Below, in pieces: positions 1-7,752 of a DNA stretch of 64,000 nt. This stretch comes from Pseudomonas paraglycinae (lineage in GTDB: Bacteria; Pseudomonadota; Gammaproteobacteria; Pseudomonadales; Pseudomonadaceae), in the NCBI RefSeq assembly GCF_021601625.1, contig NZ_BQHR01000020.1, positions 1 through 64,000 on the forward strand, read 5' to 3'. Each line of letters begins with the position of its first letter. Positions within the stretch are counted from its first letter, which is position 1. The position numbers and the translations under genes were made by a program. The notes under the pieces were generated by a model. It made no database searches, had not been told where the DNA came from, and worked only from the letters and a program-made list of their open reading frames with translations.

Positions 1-93
1 TAATAGCGGGAGGTGGGGTGGGTTGCACTGATTGTTTTCAGAATGATGCAGAACCAGTCTGCTGACGATGTCTTCCCTGGAACTCCGGGCCAT

Positions 94-131
94 AAAAAAC
101 CGCTGCTTGAAAACTCGAGCAGCGGTTTTTT
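94..131 (-). terminator. Intrinsic terminator after the Bro-N gene
   Basis: A long hairpin with arms AAACCGCTGCT and AGCAGCGGTTT is flanked by A and T runs. It lies just past the stop of the minus-strand Bro-N gene and can work in both directions. The first ~90 bases of the window show no gene I can support. Confidence 0.85.
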
Positions 132-135
132 AATG

Positions 136-645
136 TCAGTAACTACGCAGCATTCGTAAAGCTTTACGCCACCAGGATTCTTGCCGATTGAACGGATCCT
201 CCGCCAGCAAACACGGCATATCCCGCAACCGAATCCACGGCTCATCCTGCCAGTGCAACGTGCTCAACGACATCTTGGGCCAGCTCAAAACACTCAGTAT
301 CGGACGCTCAACCGAGCGCATCGGACGGGCATCTCGCAGCGCAGGCACAACCTGATGCGTCACCCATTCACGAAGCTGCCGATATTCGGGACAGTAGTGA
401 TAGATCAGCAGCGCATACACACCTGACTCGCTCACCATCAAATGTTCTCCGGGCTCGCCGTAGGTCTCCACGCACATCATCTGTCGCTGATCGGCATCGA
501 GTTTGCGCAGCTGTCGCTCATCCAGATATTTGCCCATCAGACGCCCCAATTCATGGACGCAGAACCAGGCCTGGTTCTCCACCAGAAGGGCATGCAGGTG
601 AGTTTTGTTGCGGACAAATCGAGTTGGAAGAAGTGGTTCAGGCAT
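136..645 (-). CDS. Bro-N domain protein (phage-antirepressor-like)
   Basis: This 169-residue protein resembles the Bro-N fold found in phage antirepressors and baculovirus BRO proteins. Visible hallmarks are an N-terminal FVRNKTHLHALLVENQAWF strand, the FCVHELGRLMGK helix, VSESGVYALLIYH, and REWVTHQVVPALR. No C-terminal KilA or ANT domain follows, so it is a short, single-domain form. Its start overlaps the end of a 22-codon ORF and its Shine-Dalgarno (GGGAGG) lies inside that ORF, which suggests coupled translation. Family knowledge suggests DNA binding. No integrase or structural phage gene is nearby, so a prophage is not supported. A hairpin terminator follows directly. Confidence 0.8.
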   Translation of the reverse strand: MPEPLLPTRFVRNKTHLHALLVENQAWFCVHELGRLMGKYLDERQLRKLDADQRQMMCVETYGEPGEHLMVSESGVYALLIYHYCPEYRQLREWVTHQVVPALRDARPMRSVERPILSVLSWPKMSLSTLHWQDEPWIRLRDMPCLLAEDPFNRQESWWRKALRMLRSY

Positions 646-706
646 GACGTGCCTCCCGAGTCGGAAGCACGGGAATCGAACGGCGGGTACAGCGATTCGC
701 CTTCAT
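638..706 (-). CDS. 22-residue coupled leader ORF ahead of Bro-N
   Basis: A small ORF starts MKANRCTRRS and ends TREARHA. Its ATG overlaps the stop of the upstream 66-codon ORF (ATGA), and its own stop lies a few bases inside the Bro-N gene. The peptide is very basic (Arg/Lys-rich) and holds the Bro-N ribosome-binding site. The head-to-tail arrangement is directly visible. That it is translated, or acts as a coupling or leader peptide, is inference. I recognise no family with certainty. Confidence 0.4.
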   Translation of the reverse strand: MKANRCTRRSIPVLPTREARHA

Positions 707-903
707 CGTGAAGGCTGAGTAGTCAGGCATTTCCATTTACCTCTGGCTGCTTTCTTAGGGCATTCGTTAAGGGTGTCGGGAGCTAAGAAACCCACCAGAG
801 ACGGGCCGGACATATTCCCCTTTCGGGTCTTGTATTCGCCCACTCCCGACATAACGGGATTTTTCGCAGGCGTAGAGAAACCGCAGACGAAAAAAAGCCG
901 CAT
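703..903 (-). CDS. Small 66-residue ORF upstream of Bro-N, unknown function
   Basis: The frame begins MRLFFVCGF and ends CLTTQPSR. It holds short glycine/serine-rich motifs (SGVGEYKTR, MSGPSLVGFLAP) that look like a conserved mini-protein rather than a random frame, but I cannot name the family. No strong ribosome-binding site precedes the ATG, and internal ATG codons at MSGVGE and MSGPSL are alternatives. The stop shares bases with the start of the next 22-codon ORF, which in turn overlaps Bro-N. The plus strand here also has an open frame (773-1009), so the coding strand is not certain. Confidence 0.4.
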   Translation of the reverse strand: MRLFFVCGFSTPAKNPVMSGVGEYKTRKGNMSGPSLVGFLAPDTLNECPKKAARGKWKCLTTQPSR

Positions 904-1194
904 GACTGTCGGGTGCGGAGGACCGCTCTGGTTGTGGCGTTTCTTAGGCGCCGAATCTAAAGACTATTTCGTTGAGGAAATGTGGTCAAGCTATGGCGTT
1001 TTGCCCTGAGATAATGAGGTGATGGGAGACATTTGGTACGGGGGAGCGGTAGCTCATTGCCATTGAGCTGAGGACAAGGCGTTTGCGCATTAAACAAATC
1101 GCATTCTTCGGCTAATCGACCTCCATATGATGCTGCTACAGGAATCTACCTCCTATATACTCAAGCGTTTTGAATCAGGCTGTTCAAGATCGTT
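904..1194 (+). promoter_or_regulatory. Upstream region of the methyltransferase operon
   Basis: This is a gene-free stretch on the plus strand. It contains an inverted repeat with arms AGCTCA and TGAGCT (1051-1069), and a possible -10 hexamer TATACT (1156-1161) without a clear -35. One arm (926-949) is an imperfect inverted copy of 782-800; both share CTCTGGT and TTTCTTAG blocks. No controller (C) protein gene is visible. Confidence 0.4.
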
Positions 1195-2661
1195 ATGAGA
1201 GAGATCCATAGAGAAAAAATTGCACGTATACAAAATGGTGGCACTCCCAAGGTTCTGGACCTATTTGCGGGTTGCGGCGGGATATCTCTCGGTTTTGACC
1301 GCGCTGGTTTCAAGAACGCAGCCGCTATTGAATTTGATGCTCATGCAGCTCGTTCACATGCTATCAATTTTCACAAGGGGCTTTCTCCCGAACTTTTTGA
1401 GAAACATGCACAGGCACACGATATAACGCTCATCGAACCATCTAGCTTTATGCGTGACATGGGGTTTGAGGGAGATGCGGACAGAGCTATTGATGTCATC
1501 GTTGGTGGGCCCCCTTGCCAAGCTTTCGCGCGAGTCGGTCGTGCAAAGCTTAGGGAAGTAGCAGAACATCCGCAGGCCTTTAAACAGGACCCTCGCGGGA
1601 ATCTATATTTGCGTTATTTGCATTTTGTACGAGAGTTGAAACCAGTTGCAATTTTAATGGAAAATGTGCCCGATGTGTTAAATTATGGGGGGCATAATAT
1701 TGCAGAGGAAGTCTGCGAGACGCTGGATGATCTTGGATATGATTGCGGATATACGCTTTTGAATGCGGTGTATTTCGGTGTGCCCGAAATGCGCGAAAGA
1801 ATGTTTTTGATAGCCTATTCTAAAGAGCTGAAGAAGCGTGTAAGTTTTCCTGCTCCGACTAACTGGATTAGTTTGCCAAAAGGATACGATAATAGTCGGA
1901 AAGTTGCTTTGAAGACTATAAGCTCTGATCTCCTTGGAGAGGAGAAATACTTCATTCATCCGCCTGTCGCAGTAAAATCAGATTGCGAGCCAGCGGTGAC
2001 TGCAGAAGAGGCACTTAGGGATCTACCGAGAATTACTAAGCATCTGGAGCAAGAAGTAAAAAAAGGTGCGCGTAGTCCAAATGAAGAATCAAATTATCCA
2101 GATGATGTAAATATATCTAGATATGGGGAGCTGATGCGTGACTGGCCGAATTTTGAAAGTCATGGCGTAGTGTATGGCCATGTGACCCGCTCGCTACCTC
2201 GAGACTATCAGATTTTTGCGCGCATGAATCCAGGAGATCAATATCCTGAGGCATATGGTCATGCTGTGGAGTTATTTAAGGAAGAGCTGGTAAAAAGAAA
2301 AACAATGGGCGAAGAGTTGATCGAAGGCTCGTCAGAGTACGATGCGCTTTTTAAAAGCATCGTTCCTCCATATGATCCAAATAAATTTCCAAATAAGTGG
2401 AGAAAAATGGAGGCGGTGCAGCCGGCAAGAACTTTGATGGCTCACTTGGGTAAAGATGGTTATTCACATATACACTATGATAGTACTCAAGCTAGAACAA
2501 TTTCTGTTAGAGAGGCTGCGAGGCTTCAGTCATTTCCAGATGGGTTTAAGTTTTCTGGAAGTATGAACCCAGCTTTTAAACAAATTGGCAATGCCGTCCC
2601 TCCTCTGCTTTCTTATGCTTTGGCGAAAGAAATTATGAGAAACCTTAAGGAGAAGGTATGA
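1195..2661 (+). CDS. DNA (cytosine-5) methyltransferase
   Basis: This 488-residue C5-cytosine methyltransferase methylates cytosine at C5 within a specific DNA site, using S-adenosylmethionine. Motif I DLFAGCGG lies at about residues 22-29. Motif IV GGPPCQ holds the catalytic Cys near 108. Motif VI ENV is near 156-158, and motif X QIGNAVPP near 463-470. The variable target-recognition region lies in between. The gene is AT-rich with codon use unlike the flanking core genes, a sign of horizontal transfer. Its stop overlaps the next start by four bases, so it is co-translated with the putative nuclease. The Shine-Dalgarno is weak (AAGAT). With Vsr downstream, a Dcm-like or type II modification role is likely; the target site cannot be read from sequence. 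Confidence 0.93.
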   Translation: MREIHREKIARIQNGGTPKVLDLFAGCGGISLGFDRAGFKNAAAIEFDAHAARSHAINFHKGLSPELFEKHAQAHDITLIEPSSFMRDMGFEGDADRAIDVIVGGPPCQAFARVGRAKLREVAEHPQAFKQDPRGNLYLRYLHFVRELKPVAILMENVPDVLNYGGHNIAEEVCETLDDLGYDCGYTLLNAVYFGVPEMRERMFLIAYSKELKKRVSFPAPTNWISLPKGYDNSRKVALKTISSDLLGEEKYFIHPPVAVKSDCEPAVTAEEALRDLPRITKHLEQEVKKGARSPNEESNYPDDVNISRYGELMRDWPNFESHGVVYGHVTRSLPRDYQIFARMNPGDQYPEAYGHAVELFKEELVKRKTMGEELIEGSSEYDALFKSIVPPYDPNKFPNKWRKMEAVQPARTLMAHLGKDGYSHIHYDSTQARTISVREAARLQSFPDGFKFSGSMNPAFKQIGNAVPPLLSYALAKEIMRNLKEKV

Positions 2662-3758
2662 GCAAGTTTGCGATAAAGCGTCTTTCTAGGTCTGATTTGA
2701 CGTTTTTTACTTGGCATTTCAAAATGCTAAACGCAGGTAATCAGAAGTCAATAAACTTAAATGCTGCTGTGTTTGTTAGCGAGCTTTTTCCAGAATTACC
2801 TAACGTTGCAGCAAAAAAAGGAAAGGCTTCCTTCTTAGTGGATGTCAGTATTTACGGACCTGGAGCGGCTCCACGACATTCCTTAGCAAGAAAAATTGTG
2901 AAGGGCGAGGGGTATAAAAACTGGCGTCTCAATGGTGAGTTTGTTGAGAATCCTTTAGATATGCCTGATCGTTACAATGTTCTACGAGAAGGAGATTTCG
3001 CAATACTTATCTTTAATGACGGTATGGCGCCGGAGGAACTGAAATTAATCCTTGTTGGTGCTATGTCGTCGGAAGATGTGAAGTTGCATGCGAGTATTTC
3101 TGAATTTATGAACGGTCGTTCAATGTCTGCAGTCGCACCTGCAGATCTAGAGCGGATTGTTATTGAATCCGATGTTGATGATTTACATGCTGCTAAGTTA
3201 ATGGATGTAGAGGGTGCATTTGAGGATGCCTCCCAAGGTGGGCTGTACGGAGTTCAGCAGCTACAAAAGTGGAGTGGTAAAAGAACAATTTCGAAGGAGG
3301 ATTTAAGGCGTGCTAGAGAGAATGCCGATATTGTTGGGACCCTCGGTGAGGAATTTGTTGATGCCTTTCTTCAGGATCAAAAAAATAGAGGAGCTATCGA
3401 TAGCTATCAATGGTCTTCTAGCGCGAATGCTATTGAGGCTTTTGATTTTGTAATTGGTGCGTGTGATTATTTGGATGTTAAATCTACTAGTGGTGGGTTT
3501 TCTCAGAAAATACACATTTCGATAAATGAGCTCCTGCATATGAGGGAGTTGCCAAGCTACAAGATTTATAGGGTTTACTCTATGGATAAGCAAAGTGCTA
3601 AATTAAGGATCTCAAATGATATGCATGATTTTGCTGTCGCTTTGCTTCAGCAGATCGAGCCATTAGCTTTTGGTGCGCGTGTGGACACTATTTCCGTTTC
3701 GCCAGATTCGCTAGTTTTTGGCGAGGAAATTAGTCTTGAGCTTAAGTTTCCAAGCTAG
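2658..3758 (+). CDS. Putative restriction endonuclease with DUF3883-like PD-(D/E)XK C-terminus
   Basis: This is a 366-residue protein. The C-terminal third carries GTLGEEFVDAFL (Glu near 231), AFDFVIG (Asp near 263) and YLDVKST (Asp273-x-Lys275), followed by IHISINELLHM and a YKIYRVYS strand. That order matches DUF3883/NOV-type members of the PD-(D/E)XK nuclease superfamily. The N-terminal ~200 residues (for example LVDVSIYGPG and LILVGAM) match nothing I can name; they may recognise the target. It overlaps the methyltransferase by four bases and precedes vsr by ten, so it is most likely the restriction partner of a type II-like system. The cutting activity and target are inference. Confidence 0.7.
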   Translation: MSKFAIKRLSRSDLTFFTWHFKMLNAGNQKSINLNAAVFVSELFPELPNVAAKKGKASFLVDVSIYGPGAAPRHSLARKIVKGEGYKNWRLNGEFVENPLDMPDRYNVLREGDFAILIFNDGMAPEELKLILVGAMSSEDVKLHASISEFMNGRSMSAVAPADLERIVIESDVDDLHAAKLMDVEGAFEDASQGGLYGVQQLQKWSGKRTISKEDLRRARENADIVGTLGEEFVDAFLQDQKNRGAIDSYQWSSSANAIEAFDFVIGACDYLDVKSTSGGFSQKIHISINELLHMRELPSYKIYRVYSMDKQSAKLRISNDMHDFAVALLQQIEPLAFGARVDTISVSPDSLVFGEEISLELKFPS

Positions 3759-3768
3759 CGAGAGTTGA

Positions 3769-4185
3769 ATGGATACTTTAACTCCTGCGCAGCGTTCTGA
3801 TTGTATGAGGAAAATAAAAAGTCATAATACAAGGCCGGAATTGATAGTCCGTTCCATCTGTCATCAATTGGGATATCGATTTCGGTTGGGCAGAAAGGAT
3901 CTACCAGGTACGCCTGATTTAGTTTTTCCTCGGCTAAAGTTATGCATTTTTGTTCATGGCTGCTTCTGGCACAGGCATAGCGGTTGTAGATATTCCTATA
4001 CTCCAAAGACAAATGTTGATTTTTGGATTGAGAAATTTCTGAAGAATGTGCGTAGAGATAAACTAGCTTCGGATGCTCTAGAGTCTGCAGGTTGGAAAGT
4101 TGAAGTGGTTTGGGAGTGTGAGGTTAGAGATCTCGAATCTTTGAAGCCAAGATTGGCTGGCGTACTAAAGTCACAGGATCTTTGA
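3769..4185 (+). CDS. vsr: Very short patch repair endonuclease Vsr
   Basis: This 138-residue protein matches the full length of the Vsr family. Vsr nicks DNA 5' of a T in T:G mismatches that arise when 5-methylcytosine deaminates. Visible signatures are SHNTRPE at the N-terminus, LPGTPDLVFP with the metal-binding Asp50, and FVHGCFWHRH with His63 and His68, equivalent to the catalytic Asp51, His64 and His69 of the E. coli enzyme. Its place as last gene of the methyltransferase operon is classical: it repairs the mutagenic by-product of the neighbouring methylase. AT-rich codon use like its operon partners. Confidence 0.93.
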   Translation: MDTLTPAQRSDCMRKIKSHNTRPELIVRSICHQLGYRFRLGRKDLPGTPDLVFPRLKLCIFVHGCFWHRHSGCRYSYTPKTNVDFWIEKFLKNVRRDKLASDALESAGWKVEVVWECEVRDLESLKPRLAGVLKSQDL

Positions 4186-4278
4186 TCGCGTTTTTTCTAA
4201 TATGAAACTAGTTGTTGTGGTTTGTTTTGATGTTGGTTGTTGAGCAGTGGGTTTTTAGATTTTTTATTAAAGGTGTAG

Positions 4279-4303
4279 CGCTCCTTCAATGGCTGAGGGA
4301 GCG
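4279..4303. terminator. Hairpin between convergent vsr and DGQHR genes
   Basis: Arms CGCTCCTTCA and TGAGGGAGCG pair with one wobble around a five-base loop, in the 203-base gap between two converging genes. T-runs on either side are weak, so bidirectional termination is plausible rather than certain. Confidence 0.5.
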
Positions 4304-4388
4304 TTACTAGCAATGAAGTGAGTACTATTTAAGGTTTTAACTTTTTGGTTTGTGGTTGTGCTGGTTTATATGATGGTGCAATTTCTCA

Positions 4389-5852
4389 TTACCTCCGGCT
4401 CGGCAGTCCGGCAGCCCAGCGGATCATGTCTGCGAGAATCGGAAAAATGTCATTGTGCTTTGAGCCGAATCGCATAAAGCCGCCGCTTTGTATTGAGCCA
4501 ATGTCTCTATTTACGCCTTGTGTCTCTTCTGGCAAGTATTCAGCTAGAGATGTCAGCCCACTGTGTGAGCGTTGTTCATCGTTTAGTGAGTAGAAACTCC
4601 ACATTGGATTTTGATGTGAAAAATCAATGCTTGGTATTTTTTCAAGTAATTGCGCGAACTGTTCATCTGCATCATCCGGGCGCCGATTACTAAAATTCAA
4701 ATCATAGGTGAGCTTAGCAAGGGCCTTCAGAACGACAGATTGGGCCGCTACCGTTTTCTCTTTGGCTCGGTTATTTCCGAATTCAGGGATTTCGACAATT
4801 CGACTCCATAGATGCAAGACAATATCCTCGCGCGGTTCAATAACTGCTGGCGTTGCTCCAGCCACATTGCCCTTGTTTAAAAAAGCAATTGCATTGACCG
4901 CTACGACGTCCTTCAGGACAAGGGCTCCAGTATCTTCGGTCCAATCTTTTGCTTCGATCTCTGTAACGGTTATTCCAAGCTCACCCGCTAATGTGTGCTT
5001 TATAAAGTGAGTGATAGGATTTGATCCGTCGAACTGGAATGCCAAGGAAGCATCTACTTTTTTACCCAGCCGGTTTAGGTCGTGGAACAGTTGCCGTTCC
5101 TGGTCTATATCAAGCCCTAAATGTACCTCGACTGTAAGTGTTGCGTAGGAGCGAGCGGCCTCATAGGCTTCATTCCAGACCAGCATTTCTTCCTCTGATA
5201 CTTGCTTGCCTTTCTCAGCAAACAATACTGCACCTTTACCTGGATATTTACCTGTTTGTCGTACTTGTTCCAGAAATGTCATCACCAGATCGGCTGCGTG
5301 GCGGCGGTGCTGTCCATCAACTACCCACAGAATATGGCGTTCAGAAAGGAAAACTTTGAAAGCAGCCGTCTCTCCTGTATTGGTTTCGAGACGGAAACCA
5401 CGAATGCCGCCAGCTCCATTACCACCGGGTGGTACGTTTCGGATATTGCATACTAAAGGTTGTAGCGAAAAGTAAGGCTGCTCCCCAAGCATGCGGAGAA
5501 TTGTGTCGAAGGTTTCTGGCACAGGTTTGCCGGAGGCAATTCGGCGAATCTTAGCGGCTGATACCAACCCCTTAACCATATAAACCGACAGTTTTTTAGC
5601 ATGATTTTCGTCAAGTGCTCGCTGTGCGACCGGGCCAGCTTCACGATTGTTTGCTACAGCTGAGATATCGGCGAATTTCCGGAAAGGGACGGACATAGTA
5701 AAGACGCGATGTCCCAGATTGTGCCCGATGAAGACGTTAAAAGGAGTTTCGTTTATATCTCCAGCGTCTGCCAAAATATCCAGACTGTCTAAGCTTTGAG
5801 GTGTGTTCTCGTTCACGATGGGAGTAGGTAGCTCGCCGACTTTTGGATACAT
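4389..5852 (-). CDS. DGQHR-domain protein (DndB-like)
   Basis: This is a 487-residue protein with the defining WVVDGQHRRHAA motif (DGQHR at 179-183) and a second conserved block, LFHDLNRLGKKVDASLAF (about 256-272). Both are seen in DndB and related ParB-like DGQHR proteins. DndB is known as a transcriptional regulator of phosphorothioate (dnd) operons, but no dndCDE or dptFGH genes are visible here, so this is a stand-alone member. It converges on the methyltransferase/nuclease/Vsr operon and sits between it and nrdB. The start at 5852 has a good ribosome-binding site (AAGGAAT). Three repeated sequences lie over its probable promoter and suggest autoregulation. Substrate and role in defence are unknown. 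Confidence 0.82.
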   Translation of the reverse strand: MYPKVGELPTPIVNENTPQSLDSLDILADAGDINETPFNVFIGHNLGHRVFTMSVPFRKFADISAVANNREAGPVAQRALDENHAKKLSVYMVKGLVSAAKIRRIASGKPVPETFDTILRMLGEQPYFSLQPLVCNIRNVPPGGNGAGGIRGFRLETNTGETAAFKVFLSERHILWVVDGQHRRHAADLVMTFLEQVRQTGKYPGKGAVLFAEKGKQVSEEEMLVWNEAYEAARSYATLTVEVHLGLDIDQERQLFHDLNRLGKKVDASLAFQFDGSNPITHFIKHTLAGELGITVTEIEAKDWTEDTGALVLKDVVAVNAIAFLNKGNVAGATPAVIEPREDIVLHLWSRIVEIPEFGNNRAKEKTVAAQSVVLKALAKLTYDLNFSNRRPDDADEQFAQLLEKIPSIDFSHQNPMWSFYSLNDEQRSHSGLTSLAEYLPEETQGVNRDIGSIQSGGFMRFGSKHNDIFPILADMIRWAAGLPSRR

Positions 5853-5888
5853 TTCTCTATTCCTTAGTTGTTGGAAAGTTTTAAAAAT

Positions 5889-5967
5889 ATCCCTGGGGTG
5901 TTTTTATTATGCATGGGGAATATTTTTTTGCAACAAAAAAATCACCCTGGAGTATTTTTTTTGCAAA
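5889..5967 (-). promoter_or_regulatory. Promoter and triple operator-like repeat of the DGQHR gene
   Basis: Read on the plus strand, three related blocks start at about 5891, 5911 and 5945. Each has TGGGG or TGGAG, then an A/T run, then TGCA (for example TGGAGTATTTTTTTTGCA). The first two TGG positions are 20 bases apart, about two helical turns; the third is 34 further. On the minus strand TTGCAA (5928-5933) and CATAAT (5906-5911) are 16 bases apart, as a sigma-70 promoter, so the repeats overlap the promoter. Repressor binding is inference. Confidence 0.5.
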
Positions 5968-5970
5968 AAA

Positions 5971-6003
5971 AAGCCCAGCAGTCATTTACTGCCGGGCTTT
6001 TAT
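5971..6003 (-). terminator. nrdB terminator
   Basis: A hairpin with arms AAGCCCAGCAGT and ACTGCCGGGCTT (one G-U wobble in the RNA) is followed on the minus strand by a run of eight T. It lies 70 bases past the nrdB stop and marks the right-hand border of the AT-rich island. Confidence 0.85.
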
Positions 6004-6072
6004 TCTGGGTATCTCACATCGTTGGAGCTTGGCCTCCCGCTACTCGGATCTGATCGAGAGCTTGATAACGTA

Positions 6073-7323
6073 TCAATCCCAGCTCAACGCACCACCAGTT
6101 TGGTATTCGATCACACGAGTCTCAAAGAAATTCTTCTCTTTCTTCAAGTCCATGATCTCGCTCATCCAAGGGAACGGGTTAGTGGTCCCTGGGTACTCTT
6201 CCTTCAAACCGATCTGCGACAGACGACGGTTAGCGATGAACTTCAGGTAGTCCTCCATCATCGCCGCGTTCATGCCCAGTACGCCGCGAGGCATGGTGTC
6301 GCGGGCGTATTCGATTTCCAGCTGGGTGCCTTGCAGGATCATTTGCGAGGCTTCTTCCTTCATTTCGGCATCCCACAGGTGTGGGTTTTCGATTTTGATC
6401 TGGTTGATCACGTCGATGCCGAAGTTCAGGTGCATGGATTCGTCGCGCAGGATGTACTGGAACTGCTCGGCGACGCCGGTCATTTTGTTGCGGCGGCCCA
6501 TGGAGAGGATCTGGGTGAAGCCGCAGTAGAAGAAGATGCCTTCCAGAACGCAGTAGTAGGCGATCAGGTTGCGCAGCAGTTCTTTGTCGGTCTCTACGGT
6601 GCCGGTGTTGAATTCCGGGTCGGAGATGGCGCGGGTGTATTTCAGGCCCCAGGCGGCTTTTTTCGCGACCGACGGGATCTCGTGGTACATGTTGAAGATC
6701 TCGCCTTCATCCATGCCCAGCGATTCGATGCAGTACTGGTAGGCGTGGGTGTGGATCGCCTCTTCGAATGCCTGGCGCAGGATGTACTGGCGGCATTCCG
6801 GGTTGGTGATCAGGCGGTACACGGCCAGGGCCAGGTTGTTGGCCACCAGGGAGTCGGCGGTGGAGAAGAAGCCGAGGTTGCGCATCACGATGCGGCGCTC
6901 GTCGTCGGTCAGGCCTTCCGGGTTTTTCCAGAGGGCGATGTCGGCGGTCATGTTGACTTCTTGCGGCATCCAGTGGTTTGCGCAGCCGTCCAGGTATTTC
7001 TGCCAGGCCCAGTCGTACTTGAATGGCACGAGCTGGTTGAGGTCGGCGCGGCAGTTGATCATGCGCTTTTCGTCAACGGCGACACGGGCGGCGGAGCCTT
7101 CGAGTTCGGCGAGGCCTTCGGCGACGTCGAGGGAATCCAGTGCAGCCTTGGCGCGGGCCACGGCGGCCGAGTCTTCGGCGGTCACGGCGCGGGCTTCGAG
7201 GGCGGCGGCACCGCCGGCGCTGTCGAGGCGGTCCATGTTGGCTTCGCTAGCGTGGCCGGCGTTGGCGCCTTTCACTGCTGCTACTTCACTGTCTTCTTTA
7301 TCGAATTCGTCCCAGCTCAGCAT
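6073..7323 (-). CDS. nrdB: Ribonucleoside-diphosphate reductase subunit beta (class Ia)
   Basis: This is a 416-residue class I R2 subunit; it houses the diiron-tyrosyl radical cofactor used by NrdA to reduce ribonucleotides. The ferritin-like core shows [12 protein letters not shown] (Glu and His ligands near 188/191, nearby Tyr195) and a second carboxylate-His pair in [10 protein letters not shown] (Glu295, His298), with Glu261 in VLEGIFFY. Residues 10-85 form an Ala/Glu-rich extension lacking metal ligands. A strong Shine-Dalgarno (CAGGAG) precedes the ATG. nrdA is not adjacent on either side in this window. A long leader with a large hairpin and an upstream NrdR-type box point to regulation with dNTP supply. 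Confidence 0.95.
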   Translation of the reverse strand: MLSWDEFDKEDSEVAAVKGANAGHASEANMDRLDSAGGAAALEARAVTAEDSAAVARAKAALDSLDVAEGLAELEGSAARVAVDEKRMINCRADLNQLVPFKYDWAWQKYLDGCANHWMPQEVNMTADIALWKNPEGLTDDERRIVMRNLGFFSTADSLVANNLALAVYRLITNPECRQYILRQAFEEAIHTHAYQYCIESLGMDEGEIFNMYHEIPSVAKKAAWGLKYTRAISDPEFNTGTVETDKELLRNLIAYYCVLEGIFFYCGFTQILSMGRRNKMTGVAEQFQYILRDESMHLNFGIDVINQIKIENPHLWDAEMKEEASQMILQGTQLEIEYARDTMPRGVLGMNAAMMEDYLKFIANRRLSQIGLKEEYPGTTNPFPWMSEIMDLKKEKNFFETRVIEYQTGGALSWD

Positions 7324-7345
7324 GACGTGTCGTCTCCTGCGTGAG

Positions 7346-7400
7346 GGCCTGTGCCCGTGTGAAAACTGATTGGTTGGTTTTTCACACGGCCGTACAGGCC
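7346..7400 (-). promoter_or_regulatory. Large hairpin in the nrdB mRNA leader
   Basis: An 11-bp perfect stem (CCGTGTGAAAA with TTTTCACACGG) is extended by a second stem (GGCCTGT with ACAGGCC) across a small internal bulge. On the minus strand it ends about a dozen bases before the nrdB Shine-Dalgarno. There is no U-run, so it is a leader structure rather than a terminator. Its function is not known. Confidence 0.6.
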
Positions 7401-7566
7401 GCGTTGGATGTCGTTTTTTGCAGCGGTGCTACGCAGGCAATAAACAGAAAATTTTTACGGGTTTCCGAGAGCCTCTGACGGGCGCAGGTCAGCGTTGTCG
7501 CTGCTGCGGGGCTTCAGAATGGCTTTGATCCCTGTAAGGGAATATTGCTGACCCGATTAGGGCGGC

Positions 7567-7572
7567 ATTATA
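7567..7572 (-). promoter_or_regulatory. Possible -10 element for nrdB
   Basis: A perfect TATAAT on the minus strand would start transcription near 7560, giving a leader of about 240 bases. No clear -35 stands at the right distance, so the promoter is tentative. The remaining 7401-7750 stretch holds no supported gene. Confidence 0.4.
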
Positions 7573-7752
7573 GGGAAAAAAACACGGGCGTGGGGGAGGG
7601 CGAAACAGCGCAGGGCGGTCGAGCGCAGGGGGGATTTCGATCGGAGCGAGGGTTTACAGGGCTTTCGCCGGGATTGGCCCCGGAGAAAATTTTTTCATTA
7701 ATTTTTTGGCGTGTGATTGATTGCTCAAAAAACGAGCAAAAAACCGCGTTTT

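Noticed and set aside
4389-5852. A full DNA phosphorothioation (dnd) system
   Set aside because: Only a DndB-like gene is present; no cysteine desulfurase, dndC, dndD or dndE is found.
5889-5967. CRISPR array from the three repeats
   Set aside because: Repeats are degenerate, AT-rich, unequally spaced and only three; no cas genes.
1-5970. A prophage or integrative element
   Set aside because: Only Bro-N hints at phage. No integrase, structural gene, att repeat or tRNA border is visible in the window; the left end may lie outside.
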